A DNA stretch of 64,000 bases from Gordonia polyisoprenivorans (GTDB lineage Bacteria; Actinomycetota; Actinomycetes; Mycobacteriales; Mycobacteriaceae), in NCBI RefSeq assembly GCF_017654315.1, contig NZ_CP072203.1, positions 3,782,001-3,846,000 of the forward strand. The letters are read 5' to 3'. Positions 46,023 to 56,317 of this stretch are shown one piece after another. The number at the start of each line of letters is the position of its first letter. The stretch's first letter is position 1. Under the pieces are notes generated by a model that did not search any database, was not told the origin of the DNA, and worked only from the letters and a program-made list of their open reading frames with translations. Position numbers and translations under genes: made by a program.

Positions 46023-48212
46023 ATGTCTGACCGGATCACCGTCAACGGCTTGCAGGTCTCTCGAGTCCTCTACGACTTCGTCAACGATGAGGCGTTGCCG
46101 GGCACCGGTATAGACGCCGACACTTTCTGGTCCGGGGCCGCCGAGGTCGTCGCCGACCTCGCCCCGAAGAACAAGTCGTTGCTCGCCGTCCGCGATGATC
46201 TACAGGCCAAGATCGACACCTGGCACCGCGACCATCAGGGTGCCGATTTCTCCGATGCCGCCACCTTCGGTGAGTACAAGGACTTCCTGACCGGGATCGG
46301 CTACCTCGTGCCGATACCCGACGACTTCCAGATCAGCACCGCCGGCGTCGATCGCGAGATCAGCGAGACCGCGGGCCCACAGCTGGTGGTGCCCGTCCTC
46401 AACGCCCGCTTCGCGCTCAATGCCTCCAACGCGCGCTGGGGATCGTTGTATGACGCCCTCTACGGCACCGACGTCATCGCGGAGACCGACGGCGCAGAGA
46501 AGGGCAAGTCCTACAACAAGGTTCGCGGCGACAAGGTCATCGCCTACGCAAAGGACTTCCTGGACAAGGCGGTTCCGCTCGAACAATGCAGCTACACCGA
46601 CGTGACCGCGTTCGCCGTCGTCGACGGCGCGCTGTCGGTGACGCTGGCCGACGGATCGACGGCCATCCTCGCCGACCCGTCGGCGTTTGCCGGTTATCGC
46701 GGGGAGGCGTCCTCACCGTCGTCGATCCTGTTGCGCCACAACGGCCTCCACCTCGACATCGAGATCGACCCGGACTCCCCCATCGGCTCCACCGACCCGG
46801 CGGGCATCAAGGACGTGGTCATGGAGTCGGCGATCACCACGATCATGGACTTCGAGGATTCCGTCGCCGCGGTCGACGCCGACGACAAGGTGCTCGGCTA
46901 CCGCAACTGGCTCGGCCTGAACAAGGGCGACCTGGCCGAAGAGGTGACCAAGGGCGGCAAGAGCTTCACCCGCCGCCTCAACGGCAACCGCGAGTACACC
47001 GCACCCGACGGGACCGGCTTCGACCTGCACGGCCGCTCGCTGCTGTTCGTCCGCAACGTCGGTCACCTGATGACCAACCCGGCGGTCCTCGACGCCGACG
47101 GCAACGAGGTCCCCGAGGGAATCCTCGACGCCCTGGTCACCTCGCTGGCCGGCATCCACGGACTGTCCACCCAGTCGGGTGTGCAGAACTCCCGGACCGG
47201 GTCCATCTACATCGTCAAGCCGAAGATGCACGGCCCCGACGAGGTCGCCTTCACCGTCGAGCTGTTCGGCCGCGTCGAGAAGGTCCTCGGTCTGCCGGAG
47301 AACACCCTCAAGGTCGGCATCATGGACGAGGAGCGCCGCACCACGGTGAACCTCAAGGCCGCGATCAAGGCCGCCGAGAAGCGGGTGGTGTTCATCAACA
47401 CCGGCTTCCTCGACCGCACCGGCGACGAGATCCACACCTCGATGGAGGCCGGCGCCATGATCCGCAAGGGCGAGATGAAGAAGCAGAAGTGGATTCTCGC
47501 CTACGAGGATTTCAACGTCGACACCGGTTTGGCCGCCGGCCTGCAGCACAAGGCGCAGATCGGCAAGGGCATGTGGGCGATGACCGATCTGATGGCCGAC
47601 ATGGTCGAGCAGAAGATCGGCCAGCCCAAGGCCGGCGCGACCACTGCGTGGGTGCCCTCACCGACGGCGGCGACACTGCACGCCATGCACTACCACCTCG
47701 TCGACGTCTTCGAGCGCCAGGACGAGATCGCCAAGCGGGATCCGGCGTCGGTCGATGACATCCTCACCATCCCGCTCGCCCCGAGGACCGATTGGTCCGA
47801 TGAGGAGAAGCGCGAGGAGCTCGACAACAACTGTCAGTCCATCCTCGGCTACGTGGTGCGTTGGATCGACCACGGTGTCGGGTGCTCCAAGGTCCCCGAC
47901 ATCCACGACATCGCACTGATGGAAGACCGTGCGACGCTGCGCATCTCGAGTCAGCTCCTCGCCAACTGGATCCGGCACGGCATCGTGACCGCCGACGACG
48001 TGGTCGACGCGCTCAAGCGGATGGCCCCGGTGGTCGACCGGCAGAACGAGGGCGACCCCGATTACCGGCCGATGGCCCCGGACTTCGACACCAACATCGC
48101 CTGGCAGGCGGCCAAGGAGCTGATCCTCGAGGGCACCACCCAGCCCAGCGGTTACACCGAGCCGATCCTGCATCGTCGCCGACGCGAGTTCAAAGCGGCT
48201 GCTCAGGGCTGA
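46023..48212 (+). CDS. glcB: Malate synthase G
   Basis: This 729-residue enzyme condenses glyoxylate with acetyl-CoA to malate. Signatures are [19 protein letters not shown] (substrate-binding and metal-site acidic residues), [21 protein letters not shown] (catalytic Arg and Glu), [21 protein letters not shown] and the late [26 protein letters not shown] with the catalytic-Asp-containing [16 protein letters not shown]. The long G-isoform insert is present. A far longer open frame upstream is a shadow; ATG at 46023 follows AAGGAAGG and matches [14 protein letters not shown] terminator follows. Confidence 0.97.
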   Translation: MSDRITVNGLQVSRVLYDFVNDEALPGTGIDADTFWSGAAEVVADLAPKNKSLLAVRDDLQAKIDTWHRDHQGADFSDAATFGEYKDFLTGIGYLVPIPDDFQISTAGVDREISETAGPQLVVPVLNARFALNASNARWGSLYDALYGTDVIAETDGAEKGKSYNKVRGDKVIAYAKDFLDKAVPLEQCSYTDVTAFAVVDGALSVTLADGSTAILADPSAFAGYRGEASSPSSILLRHNGLHLDIEIDPDSPIGSTDPAGIKDVVMESAITTIMDFEDSVAAVDADDKVLGYRNWLGLNKGDLAEEVTKGGKSFTRRLNGNREYTAPDGTGFDLHGRSLLFVRNVGHLMTNPAVLDADGNEVPEGILDALVTSLAGIHGLSTQSGVQNSRTGSIYIVKPKMHGPDEVAFTVELFGRVEKVLGLPENTLKVGIMDEERRTTVNLKAAIKAAEKRVVFINTGFLDRTGDEIHTSMEAGAMIRKGEMKKQKWILAYEDFNVDTGLAAGLQHKAQIGKGMWAMTDLMADMVEQKIGQPKAGATTAWVPSPTAATLHAMHYHLVDVFERQDEIAKRDPASVDDILTIPLAPRTDWSDEEKREELDNNCQSILGYVVRWIDHGVGCSKVPDIHDIALMEDRATLRISSQLLANWIRHGIVTADDVVDALKRMAPVVDRQNEGDPDYRPMAPDFDTNIAWQAAKELILEGTTQPSGYTEPILHRRRREFKAAAQG

Positions 48213-48231
48213 TTCGGCGCTGCGTGAGGTT

Positions 48232-48277
48232 TCCGACCGGCCCTGACATGCCATAGGGTGTGCCCGGGCCGGTCGGA
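48232..48277 (+). terminator. Terminator after glcB
   Basis: A perfect 12-bp stem (tccgaccggccc / gggccggtcgga) with a 22-base loop follows the glcB stop by 19 bases and ends just before the ribosome-binding site of the next gene. Confidence 0.65.
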
Positions 48278-48294
48278 CAACGGAGGACCAACGG

Positions 48295-49485
48295 GTGGCA
48301 CACCATCGCGTCGACGATGACAAGAACAGGCTGCGGCATCGCGGGGTGAGCCGCGGCCTGGTCATGGTTCTGTTGTCGGCAGTCCTGATCGCCGCGTGTG
48401 TGGTGGTGTGGTTCCGCATCGGTGATCACGTCGACCGTGAGGCCGATGCCGCGGCCGCCCAATGCGTCGACGGTCCGGCCACGGTCACCGTCCTCGCCGA
48501 CCCCGACATCGCGCCGGGACTCGAGGCCATCGCGCAGGCATATTCGGCGACCACTCCGGTGGTGCGCGATCACTGTGTCCGCATCGCGGTCGCCGCCCGC
48601 GACGCCAAGATCACCCTCGACGGTCTGACCGGCAGCTGGGACACCGCGTCGATGGGTCCGTATCCGGCCGCATGGGTGCCCCAGTCATCGGTGTGGGCCG
48701 CCCAGCTCACGACCGCCAAACCCGATCTGGTGGACGGCGATCCCGATTCGCTGGTGACCTCGCCGGTGGTGCTCGCGACCGCTCCGGAACTCGGCGCGAA
48801 GCTCACCGGCCAACTCGACTGGGGACAGCTCCCGACGCTGCAGAGCCGCGACGACAGTCTCGACGACCTCGGGCTGCGCGGGTGGGGGTCGTTGCGTATG
48901 TCGATGCCGCGTGAGGGCCAATCGGATCCGAGTGTCCTCGCCGCGCAGGCGGTGGCGATGCGGGTGACCCACAGTGTCGGCACCCTGACCGCTGCCGACG
49001 CCGCCTCGACGCGGGTGTCCTCCAGCATCGACGCACTCACCCGAACCGCTCCGCGCTCCCCCGATGGTTCACCGGCGGGAGCGGCGACCGCGATCGCCAC
49101 CGCCGCCGACCCGGCGAGCGCACCCATCCATGCCGTGCCCATCACCGAGCAACGGCTGTACCAGCTGACCAAGGACGATGCCAAGACCCGGCTCGCCGAG
49201 GTGATCCCCGACGGCCCAACCCCGATCGCCGACTTCCCCGTCCTGCATCTCAAGGGCGATCAGGTCCCGCAGTTCGCCAGCGCCGCGATCTCCGAATTCC
49301 TCGGCTATGCCGAGAAACCCGAGCACCTGCGGGCATTGACCGGCCTCGGTTTCCGCGGCGATGCCCCACTACCGCCGAAGACCGCGACGGTCGCCTTCCC
49401 GATGACCGACGATCCGATGCCCAACCCGGAGGATCAGGCCATCGTCACGATCAACAAGCTCATGTACGGCACCAGCGAGGGTTGA
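48295..49485 (+). CDS. Membrane-anchored substrate-binding-like protein (Rv1836c-related, short)
   Basis: This 396-residue protein has a cytoplasmic basic N-terminus, one helix (GLVMVLLSAVLIAACVVVWF) and an external domain that resembles a periplasmic solute-binding fold, with ATVTVLADPDIAPGLEAIAQAYSA early and an FPVLHLKGDQV element late. Position between glcB and gcvP equals that of M. tuberculosis Rv1836c, which as I recall is longer and ends in a von Willebrand A domain; none is present here. GTG at 48295 follows GGAGGA. Function is unknown. Confidence 0.7.
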   Translation: MAHHRVDDDKNRLRHRGVSRGLVMVLLSAVLIAACVVVWFRIGDHVDREADAAAAQCVDGPATVTVLADPDIAPGLEAIAQAYSATTPVVRDHCVRIAVAARDAKITLDGLTGSWDTASMGPYPAAWVPQSSVWAAQLTTAKPDLVDGDPDSLVTSPVVLATAPELGAKLTGQLDWGQLPTLQSRDDSLDDLGLRGWGSLRMSMPREGQSDPSVLAAQAVAMRVTHSVGTLTAADAASTRVSSSIDALTRTAPRSPDGSPAGAATAIATAADPASAPIHAVPITEQRLYQLTKDDAKTRLAEVIPDGPTPIADFPVLHLKGDQVPQFASAAISEFLGYAEKPEHLRALTGLGFRGDAPLPPKTATVAFPMTDDPMPNPEDQAIVTINKLMYGTSEG

Positions 49486-49491
49486 CCGGCC

Positions 49492-49527
49492 GCCCGGGCG
49501 TCACCACCCCACGTATGACACCCGGGC
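49492..49527. terminator. Terminator between convergent Rv1836c-like and gcvP genes
   Basis: Arms gcccgggcgtca and tgacacccgggc pair at 11 of 12 positions around a 12-base loop, between two convergent stop codons. Confidence 0.6.
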
Positions 49528-49534
49528 ACCTGTG

Positions 49535-52477
49535 TCACTCGGCGAATGCCGCCACCGGCGGGCAACTGCACACGAGGTTGCGGTCACCGAAGGCCCCGTC
49601 GATGCGGCGCACCGCGGGCCACACCTTGGCTCGCCCGCCCGCGGACGGCAGGCCCTGCGGGTACACGGCCAGCTCCCGGGAGTACGGATGATCCCACTCG
49701 CCGACCAGGCACTCCGCGGTATGCGGTGCCCCTCGCAGCGGGTTGTCCTCCGCGGGCCAGGTGCCCGCGGCCACGGCGTCGATCTCGGCGCGGATCGCGA
49801 TCATCGCGTCGCAGAACGCGTCGAGTTCGTCGAGGTTCTCACTCTCGGTCGGCTCGACCATCAGCGTGCCGGCCACCGGGAAACTCATCGTCGGCGCGTG
49901 GAAGCCGTAGTCGGCCAATCGTTTTGCCACATCGTCGACGGTCACCCCGGTCTCCTTGGTCAGCGGACGCAGATCCAGGATCGCCTCGTGCGCCACCCAG
50001 CCGCCGACCTCACCGGTGTCCCCGGCGCCGGCCTCGTGGCCGGTGTAGAGCACCGGATAATGATCGGCGAGACGACGCGCGATGTAGTTGGCCGAGGCGA
50101 TGGCGGTCAGCGTCGCCCGACGCAGACCGGCCGCGCCCATCATCGCGATGTAGGCGTAGGTGATCGGCAGGATCGACGCGGAGCCGTAGGGTGCGGCGGC
50201 GATCGTCGGGCCGTCGGGCAACTCCGGGGCGAGCGGGTGGCCCGGGAGGAACGCCGCGAGATGACGGCGCACCGCGACCGGACCCACCCCGGGCCCGCCG
50301 CCCCCGTGCGGGATGCAGAACGTCTTGTGCAGGTTCAGATGACTCACGTCGCCGCCGAAACGCCCCGGACGGGCGACGCCGACGAGCGCATTGAGGTTGG
50401 CTCCGTCGACGTAGACCTGACCGCCGGCGTCGTGGACGGCCGCACAGATGTCGGCGATGTCGTGTTCGAACACGCCGTGGGTGGACGGGTAGGTGATCAT
50501 GATCGCGGCCAGGCGCGTGCCGTGCTCGGCGATCTTGGTCCGCAGATCCTCGACGTCGACGTCCCCGTTGGTGCGGCAGGCCACCACGACCACCCGCATC
50601 CCGGCCATCACCGCCGAGGCCGCGTTGGTGCCGTGCGCACTCGACGGGATCAGACACACGTCGCGGTCGGTGTCGCCGCGGCTGTGGTGATAGCCACGGA
50701 TCGCCAGCAGACCCGCATACTCACCCTGTGAACCCGCGTTGGGTTGCAGGCTCACCCGGTCGTAGCCGGTGATGGCTACCAGCCACGATTCCAGGGTCGC
50801 GATCAGCTCGCGGATGCCCGCACTGTCCTCGGCCGGGGCGAACGGGTGTAGTCCGGCGAAGCCCGGCCAGGTGATGGGTTCCATCTCGGCGGTGGCGTTG
50901 AGCTTCATCGTGCACGACCCGAGCGGGATCATGCTGCGGTCGAGCGCGATGTCCTTGTCGGACAGGGCGCGCAGGTATCGCAGCATCGACGTCTCGGTGC
51001 GGTGGCGGTTGAACGCCGGGTGCGTGAGGTAGTCGCTCGTGCGCGTCGCGATCGGCTGGGCGAACTGCCGGGGCCGCACACCGGCCGAATCGAAGACCGC
51101 GAGCACGGTGCGCACGTCGTCCTCGGTGGTGGTCTCGTCGCAGGCGATGCGCACGGTGTCGGCGTCCGCGCGCCACAGTGCGATCCCGGCTTGACGGGCG
51201 GTGGCAACGATCCGGTCGGCACCGCCGGGGATTCGGACGGCCACCGTGTCGAAGAAGGTCGAGTGCTCGACGGCGAAGCCGGCGGCGGTGAGTGCGTCGG
51301 CGATCTGCGCAGCTCGCTCATGGACCCGAATCGCGATGGCGCGCAATCCTTCCGGTCCGTGATATCCGGCGTACATCGCCGCGATGACGGCCAGCAGGAC
51401 CTGTGCGGTACAGATGTTGCTGGTCGCCTTCTCGCGGCGGATGTGCTGTTCACGCGTCTGCAGCGACAGCCGATAGGCGAGGTTGTCGTCGGCATCTTTG
51501 GACACCCCGACGAGTCGTCCGGGCATCTGCCGGGTGTGGGCGGTACGCACCGCGAGGTATCCGGCATGTGGGCCACCGAAGCCCATGGGCACACCGAACC
51601 GCTGGGTGGTACCGAAGGCGACGTCGGCGCCCAGCTCACCGGGCGGGGTGATCAGGGTCAATGCCAACAGGTCGGCGCCCACCGCGACGAGCGCCCCGGC
51701 CTCGTGGGCGGCCTCGATGATCGGCGCGGCGTCGATGATGCGACCGGACGCACCCGGCACCTGCAGCACCACGCCGAAAAAGTCGTCGGCGGGCAGACCG
51801 TACCCGGGAAGCCCGGGATGCAATGCCGCCTCGACGATCTCGATACCCAACGGCTCGGCACGGGTCTCGATGACCGCCCTGGTCTGCGGGTACAGGTCGG
51901 CGTCGACGACCAGCCGCGCCGATTTCGACTTGCCCGCCCGACGCATGAGCGTCATCGCCTCCGCGGCCGCGGTCGCCTCGTCGAGCATCGACGCATTCGC
52001 GACCTCGAGGCCGGTGAGGTCGGAGACCATGGTCTGGAAGTTGAGCAGTGCCTCGAGGCGCCCCTGGCTGATCTCGGGCTGATAGGGGGTGTAGGCGGTG
52101 TACCAGGCCGGATTCTCCAGCACGTTGCGACGGATCACCGGCGGGGTGAGCGTGTCGTGGTAGCCCAGCCCGATCATCGAGCGGGAGACCGTGTTGCGCG
52201 CGGCGAGTTCGGCGAGGGTGGCAAGCACCTGGTGTTCGGTGACCGGCGGCGGAAGCGCGTCGAGGCCGTTGTCGTCGGGCGAATCGGCGATCACCGCGGG
52301 CACCACGCGCGCGGCGAGTTCGTCGAGACCCGACACGCCGATGGTGCCCAGGATGTGCGCGGTCTCCGCGTCGTCGGGGCCCACATGACGGTCGACGAAG
52401 GCCGACGGGACGGGCGACCGGGATTCGACGGGCGACCGGGATTCCACGGGTGACTGGGATTCGGACAGACGGGTCAT
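49535..52477 (-). CDS. gcvP: Glycine dehydrogenase (decarboxylating), P-protein
   Basis: This 980-residue homodimer-type P-protein decarboxylates glycine and loads the aminomethyl group onto lipoyl-GcvH. The PLP lysine is in [17 protein letters not shown] in the C-terminal half. [18 protein letters not shown] and [15 protein letters not shown] segments ([15 protein letters not shown]) are intact. ATG at 52477 follows GAGAGG. The N-terminus carries three 18-bp repeats giving ESRSPV units before the true domain ([10 protein letters not shown]). A tandem glycine riboswitch lies in its leader. gcvH is near but transcribed separately; gcvT is not in the window. Confidence 0.97.
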   Translation of the reverse strand: MTRLSESQSPVESRSPVESRSPVPSAFVDRHVGPDDAETAHILGTIGVSGLDELAARVVPAVIADSPDDNGLDALPPPVTEHQVLATLAELAARNTVSRSMIGLGYHDTLTPPVIRRNVLENPAWYTAYTPYQPEISQGRLEALLNFQTMVSDLTGLEVANASMLDEATAAAEAMTLMRRAGKSKSARLVVDADLYPQTRAVIETRAEPLGIEIVEAALHPGLPGYGLPADDFFGVVLQVPGASGRIIDAAPIIEAAHEAGALVAVGADLLALTLITPPGELGADVAFGTTQRFGVPMGFGGPHAGYLAVRTAHTRQMPGRLVGVSKDADDNLAYRLSLQTREQHIRREKATSNICTAQVLLAVIAAMYAGYHGPEGLRAIAIRVHERAAQIADALTAAGFAVEHSTFFDTVAVRIPGGADRIVATARQAGIALWRADADTVRIACDETTTEDDVRTVLAVFDSAGVRPRQFAQPIATRTSDYLTHPAFNRHRTETSMLRYLRALSDKDIALDRSMIPLGSCTMKLNATAEMEPITWPGFAGLHPFAPAEDSAGIRELIATLESWLVAITGYDRVSLQPNAGSQGEYAGLLAIRGYHHSRGDTDRDVCLIPSSAHGTNAASAVMAGMRVVVVACRTNGDVDVEDLRTKIAEHGTRLAAIMITYPSTHGVFEHDIADICAAVHDAGGQVYVDGANLNALVGVARPGRFGGDVSHLNLHKTFCIPHGGGGPGVGPVAVRRHLAAFLPGHPLAPELPDGPTIAAAPYGSASILPITYAYIAMMGAAGLRRATLTAIASANYIARRLADHYPVLYTGHEAGAGDTGEVGGWVAHEAILDLRPLTKETGVTVDDVAKRLADYGFHAPTMSFPVAGTLMVEPTESENLDELDAFCDAMIAIRAEIDAVAAGTWPAEDNPLRGAPHTAECLVGEWDHPYSRELAVYPQGLPSAGGRAKVWPAVRRIDGAFGDRNLVCSCPPVAAFAE
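52409..52462. repeat. 18-bp tandem repeat in the 5' end of gcvP
   Basis: Three units; two are identical (gacgggcgaccgggattc) and the third has three changes. It encodes the disordered (S/E)SRSPV N-terminus and keeps frame. Confidence 0.88.
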
Positions 52478-52544
52478 GACGGGACCTCTCACGGGATCCG
52501 GGCACCGGATCGTTCGGTCCTCCCCCTCTGTCATGCCGCGGATC

Positions 52545-52757
52545 GCAGATCCGGCCGGCGCCTGAGAGATTCGGCCGTACGCGGCGTCACCGACACGTGT
52601 GGCCTTTCACCGTGGGCGGACGAGTTGCTCGTCACTTTCCAGAGACGCCGGCGTCCATCACGGTCCGGGTGCCTGAGAGTTTGACGGAGAGGTATTGCTC
52701 CTTCGGCGGTCACCGCGTGGCCTCGGCTCCGAGGCGTGGGCGGCGACGCTCTCCCGT
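52545..52757 (-). ncRNA. Tandem glycine riboswitch upstream of gcvP
   Basis: Read on the minus strand, the first aptamer contains gggagagc, gccgaaggagcaa, ctctcaggcacc and gtctctggaaag, the conserved glycine-aptamer blocks. The second begins after a short linker with cccacggtgaaagg and ends in aatctctcaggcgcc. Two aptamers in series before a glycine-cleavage gene is the classic arrangement, usually switching gcv expression on when glycine is high. The region between the second aptamer and the gcvP start contains a small ggatc/gatcc hairpin that could be part of the expression platform. Confidence 0.9.
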
Positions 52758-52822
52758 GATGCAGCGGCGCCCGTCCAGTCTACCGTCGGGTAACCCGGCG
52801 GGTGCAGCGCGCCACGAGATGG

Positions 52823-53440
52823 CTATCCGGTGCGGCGCGTGCGGCTCTTGCGGCGTGCGGCGAGCTCGTCCTCCGGCGCGGTTTCGGTGACGCCACCGTC
52901 GGCCCGTTCACCGGGGAACTCGGAGATGGTGCCGGTGAGTTCGCGCATCGCTCCGCTCACCGCGATCCCGAAGACGCCCTGACCGCCCTGGAGCAGGTCG
53001 ACGACTTCTTCGGCAGAGGTGCACTCGTACACCGTCGTCCCGTCCGAGAACAGGGTGATGCGCGCGAGGTCCTCGACCCCCCGCTGACGCAGATGGTCGA
53101 CCGCGACGCGGATGTTCTGCAGGGAGATCCCGGTGTCGAGCAGACGTTTGACGATCTTGAGGACGAGGACGTCCTTGAACGAGTAGAGCCGTTGACTGCC
53201 GGACCCGGCGGCACCGCGAATCGACGGGACGACCAGCGAGGTGCGTGCCCAGTAGTCGAGCTGACGGTAGGTGATGCCGGCGATCTGGCAGGCGCTCGGC
53301 CCGCGGTAACCGATCAGCTCGTCGGGCACCGTGTCATTGGGAAACAGGCCGGGAGCGATGTCCTCCAGGCTTCCCTGCGTCGCCGTTCGCGGCGCGCCAC
53401 GATCCCCGCTCGCACCGTTGTCCTTCGGCTGATCGCCCAC
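52823..53440 (-). CDS. MerR-family regulator (Rv1828-like)
   Basis: This 205-residue regulator has the winged-helix MerR DNA-binding region YRGPSACQIAGITYRQLDYWARTSLVVPSIR, then RLYSFKDVLVLKIVKRLLDTG, and a coiled-coil/dimer segment. The C-terminal effector part (TLFSDGTTVYECTSAEEVVDLLQGGQGVFGI) lacks Cys pairs for metal. It corresponds to Rv1828 of M. tuberculosis by sequence and place. GTG at 53440 follows GAGGAG. It is upstream of gcvP on the same strand, separated by the riboswitch. Its targets are not evident. Confidence 0.88.
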   Translation of the reverse strand: MGDQPKDNGASGDRGAPRTATQGSLEDIAPGLFPNDTVPDELIGYRGPSACQIAGITYRQLDYWARTSLVVPSIRGAAGSGSQRLYSFKDVLVLKIVKRLLDTGISLQNIRVAVDHLRQRGVEDLARITLFSDGTTVYECTSAEEVVDLLQGGQGVFGIAVSGAMRELTGTISEFPGERADGGVTETAPEDELAARRKSRTRRTG

Positions 53441-53725
53441 TGCAGACTCCTCGCCACACCTTGAGAACCGGTCGGACGGGCATGCGCATTAGTCGGCCAC
53501 CCTTGGTGGTCCACTGTACGCGCCCGCGCGCCGATCGATGTCCTGCTCGCCACGGATGTCCTGCGGCGATCCGGGACTGACGGTATGCCTGCCGGCGACC
53601 CCGAATCAACGCGACGCGCCACGAGGCTCAACCTCTACTTGAGATGGAGGCAGACGGAGACCAGACGGTTGCCGATCCGTGATGTGTCGCTACCGCCGAC
53701 AGCGGACCGGCTCACCTCGCGCGGA

Positions 53726-54226
53726 TCAGGCGCCGCCACTCGCCTTGAAGTCGTCGGGTGAGACGTTGTCGAGGAACTCCTTGAACTTCTCGACCTCGTC
53801 GTCCTTCTCGTTCGGCGCTTCGTCGGTGTCCTCGTCCGGGATGAGCAGACCCGCCTCGGCGAGGACCTCCTCGTCGGCGATGATCGGGACCTCGGCGCGC
53901 ATGGCGACCGCGATCGAATCCGAGGGCCGCGCCGACACCCGCAGGTCATTGGCGAAGACCATCTCGGCGTAGAACGTGCCCTCTTGCATGTCGACGATGC
54001 GTACCTCGACGAGGGTCTGCCCGAACTCCTCGATGAGGTTGACGATCAGATCGTGGGTCAACGGCCTCGGCGGCTCGATCCCCTTCTGCCGCAGCGCGAT
54101 CGATGCGGCCTCACTCTGCCCGATCCAGATCGGCAGATATCGTGCCCCGTCGACCTCACGCAGCAACAACACGGGTTGACTCTGTGGCGGCTCGACGCGG
54201 ATACCGACCACGCGCATTTCGCTCAT
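53726..54226 (-). CDS. Bifunctional nuclease family protein (DUF151)
   Basis: This 166-residue protein has the BFN/DUF151 core: VVGIRVEPPQSQPVLLLREVDG, RYLPIWIGQSEAASIALRQKGI and RVSARPSDSIAVAMRAEVPI. An acidic tail of about 35 residues (DEDTDEAPNEKDDEVEKF) follows. Plant and archaeal members show RNase/DNase activity; the bacterial role is unclear. ATG at 54226 is preceded by GGAGG at 8 bases. It lies between two MerR genes, as in M. tuberculosis (Rv1829). Confidence 0.88.
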   Translation of the reverse strand: MSEMRVVGIRVEPPQSQPVLLLREVDGARYLPIWIGQSEAASIALRQKGIEPPRPLTHDLIVNLIEEFGQTLVEVRIVDMQEGTFYAEMVFANDLRVSARPSDSIAVAMRAEVPIIADEEVLAEAGLLIPDEDTDEAPNEKDDEVEKFKEFLDNVSPDDFKASGGA

Positions 54227-54382
54227 GTCATGCACCTCCACCCGATGACGACGGAACCGATTCTCGTTGACCCGATGGGTCCTTCTCGACGCTACACCGC
54301 ACCACCGCCACGCGACGGTCGAGTCGGTCCGGCCGGACCATCGGTCCGGCCGATGAACGGGAACGGAAGTCCGGGCGAGACG

Positions 54383-55108
54383 TCAGTCCAGGACGTCCCG
54401 GACGGCCGCCTTGACCAGCTGGGTGTGCAAAGTGACCGAGAGCGCCGCGATCTCACGCACCAGCTCCTCGGCGCGATCGCGAGCGCCGGTGCCCTTGCCC
54501 TTGGCGATCGGACTGGCGATCTGGGCGACCAGCCCGGCCTCACGGTCGGCGGAGACCTTGAACGCACGCAGGTGCCGCGTCTCGACGCCGTAGCTCGCCA
54601 GTGCCGCAGCGGCTTCCACCAGCCGCACCGCGTCCTCGTCGAAGAACCCGGCGGGTCCGGGAGTCAGCAGCCCACCGCGCTGGAGTTCGGTCACGAATGC
54701 GGAATCCACGCCCGTGCGCTCCATCAACGACTCCCGGGACACCCGGTCTCCACGAGTCCCGAAGTCGGTGGCCGGCGCCACCGCCGAACGGGCCGACGAC
54801 AGCAGCCGTGTGCCGTTGCCGGCCGGCCCGTCGTTGCCGTGATCGATCGTGTCGAGTTGTTCCTTGATGACCTTCAGCGGCAGATATCGATCGCGTTGCG
54901 CGGTCAGCACGAAGCGCAAGCGATCGCAGTCCGCCTGACTGAATCGTCGATAGCCCGACGGCGCCCGCTCCGGACTGATCAGTCCCTCGGACTCGAGGAA
55001 TCGGATCTTGGAGATCGTGACGTCGGGAAAGTCCTCACGCAGCAGTGCGAGGACCGACCCGATGGACATCGGTCCGTCGCCGCGCTGCCCTGCTGGGGAG
55101 GCCGGCAC
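54383..55108 (-). CDS. MerR-family regulator (Rv1830-like)
   Basis: This 241-residue MerR protein has SIGSVLALLREDFPDVTISKIRFLESEGLISPERAPSGYR (split helix-turn-helix and wing) and DRLRFVLTAQRDRYLPLKVIKEQLD. The second half, TPGPAGFFDEDAVRLVEAAAALASYGVETRHLRAF, resembles Rv1830. GTG at 55108 lies just after the garA stop; ATG at 55069 is an alternative. In mycobacteria the homologue has been linked to growth and division control and antibiotic tolerance, but I cannot confirm function here. Confidence 0.87.
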   Translation of the reverse strand: MPASPAGQRGDGPMSIGSVLALLREDFPDVTISKIRFLESEGLISPERAPSGYRRFSQADCDRLRFVLTAQRDRYLPLKVIKEQLDTIDHGNDGPAGNGTRLLSSARSAVAPATDFGTRGDRVSRESLMERTGVDSAFVTELQRGGLLTPGPAGFFDEDAVRLVEAAAALASYGVETRHLRAFKVSADREAGLVAQIASPIAKGKGTGARDRAEELVREIAALSVTLHTQLVKAAVRDVLD

Positions 55109-55112
55109 GTGC

Positions 55113-55559
55113 CTAGGAAGCGGAACCGTCGCGCGGGCCGCTCAGGAACACGAGCCGGAACTTGCCGATCTGCACCTCGTCGCCGTTGCTCAGCGTCGCG
55201 GTGTCGACCGGTTCACGGTTCACGTAGGTGCCGTTGAGGCTGCCCACATCGACCACCTGGAACTCGGCATCGGACAGCCGGAACTCGGCGTGCCGACGGC
55301 TCACGGTGACGTCGTCGAGGAAGATGTCGCTGTCGGGGTGGCGGCCCGCGGAGGTGGTCGCCTGGTCGAGCAGGAACCGGGACCCGGCGTTCGGACCGCG
55401 CTTGACGACAAGCAGCGCCGTGCCGGGTGAGAGTCGCTCGACCCCGGTATCGGCGGGCTCACTCGAGGTGCCGGCCGAGTCGAGTTCGTTGATGAACTCC
55501 TCGCGGAAGACCGACGTGGTCTCCACTGGCGCCTCGAAGTCCTTGTCGTTATCGCTCAC
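55113..55559 (-). CDS. garA: FHA-domain signalling protein GarA (OdhI)
   Basis: This 148-residue protein has an N-terminal phosphoacceptor motif ETTSVFREE (Thr14 and Thr15) and a C-terminal FHA domain with SAGRHPDSDIFLDDVTVSRRHAEF and VGSLNGTYVN. When unphosphorylated, GarA/OdhI binds and inhibits 2-oxoglutarate dehydrogenase and regulates glutamate enzymes; PknB/PknG phosphorylation makes the FHA domain bind its own tail and releases inhibition. GTG at 55559 follows AAGGAGA. It is followed by the MerR gene 4 bases later, as in mycobacteria. Confidence 0.95.
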   Translation of the reverse strand: MSDNDKDFEAPVETTSVFREEFINELDSAGTSSEPADTGVERLSPGTALLVVKRGPNAGSRFLLDQATTSAGRHPDSDIFLDDVTVSRRHAEFRLSDAEFQVVDVGSLNGTYVNREPVDTATLSNGDEVQIGKFRLVFLSGPRDGSAS

Positions 55560-55884
55560 TATCTCTCCTTCGTCGTCCGAAGTGCGCTGTTGTCGATCGC
55601 GGCGCCGTCGAGGCGCTCGGCCGCGTCCGAAGCGGGTCGGGGAACCGGGTACCCGACGCGCGGGCAGTCGGTTCGTCGCACCTTGTCGGCGCCCGAATCC
55701 AACCTACCGTTTCGCGCCGACCCGACCCATCAGACCCGGCAGACACCGATTGATCATAGCCGCCCGGATCCGACGACCACGACCGTTGGGGCGCGTTTCC
55801 CCTTACGCCACCGCGTATCCGGTGGATCGGGCCCGGCCGCCGCCCCTCGGGGCGAGACCTACGCGTCGCCCCGGGTGTCTCCAC
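55560..55884. other. Gap between garA and gcvH with the garA promoter
   Basis: This 325-base gap has no credible gene. On the minus strand TATGAT at 55758-55753 is a strong -10 for garA, implying a leader near 190 bases. Two short hairpins (cgcccc/ggggcg at 55841-55854 and ccaccg/cggtgg at 55808-55825) follow gcvH and may end its transcript. Confidence 0.45.
55753..55758 (-). promoter_or_regulatory. -10 element of the garA promoter
   Basis: TATGAT on the minus strand is a five-of-six match to the consensus, about 195 bases before garA. No clear -35 box is present. Confidence 0.45.
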
Positions 55885-56289
55885 TCAGCCGTCGATGACC
55901 TGCCGGTATCCTTCGGCGTCGAGCAGGTCGCCCAACTGAGCGTCGAGTTCGCCGGACTCCTCGACCGCGATCTCGACGAGCCAGCCGGCCTCGTAGGGCT
56001 CGGAATTGACCAGATCCGGCGTCGACTCGAGTTCGTCGTTCACGGCCGCGATCGTCCCGTTGAGGGGCCCGAAGATGTCGGACACGCTCTTGGTCGACTC
56101 GACCTCGGCGAACGACTCGCCGGCCTCCACCTCCGACCCGACCTCGGGCAACTGCACGAAGACGACGTCACCGAGCTGTTCCTGGGCGAAGTCGGTGATC
56201 CCGATCCGGACGGTCGTGGGCGAGACCCGACGGACCCATTCATGCTCGGGTGTGTAGGTCAATTCGGCCGGCACGTTGGTTTCGGTCAC
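55885..56289 (-). CDS. gcvH: Glycine cleavage system H protein
   Basis: This 134-residue lipoyl carrier shuttles the aminomethyl group between P-, T- and L-proteins. The lipoyl-lysine is Lys67 in [26 protein letters not shown] near the start and GWLVEIAV near the end are family marks. GTG at 56289 follows AAAGGGGG. It lies after the pgsA-like gene on the same strand with 28 bases between, as in M. tuberculosis. Confidence 0.97.
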   Translation of the reverse strand: MTETNVPAELTYTPEHEWVRRVSPTTVRIGITDFAQEQLGDVVFVQLPEVGSEVEAGESFAEVESTKSVSDIFGPLNGTIAAVNDELESTPDLVNSEPYEAGWLVEIAVEESGELDAQLGDLLDAEGYRQVIDG

Positions 56290-56317
56290 TGTGCCCCCTT
56301 TCTGTTCGTTCGAGACT

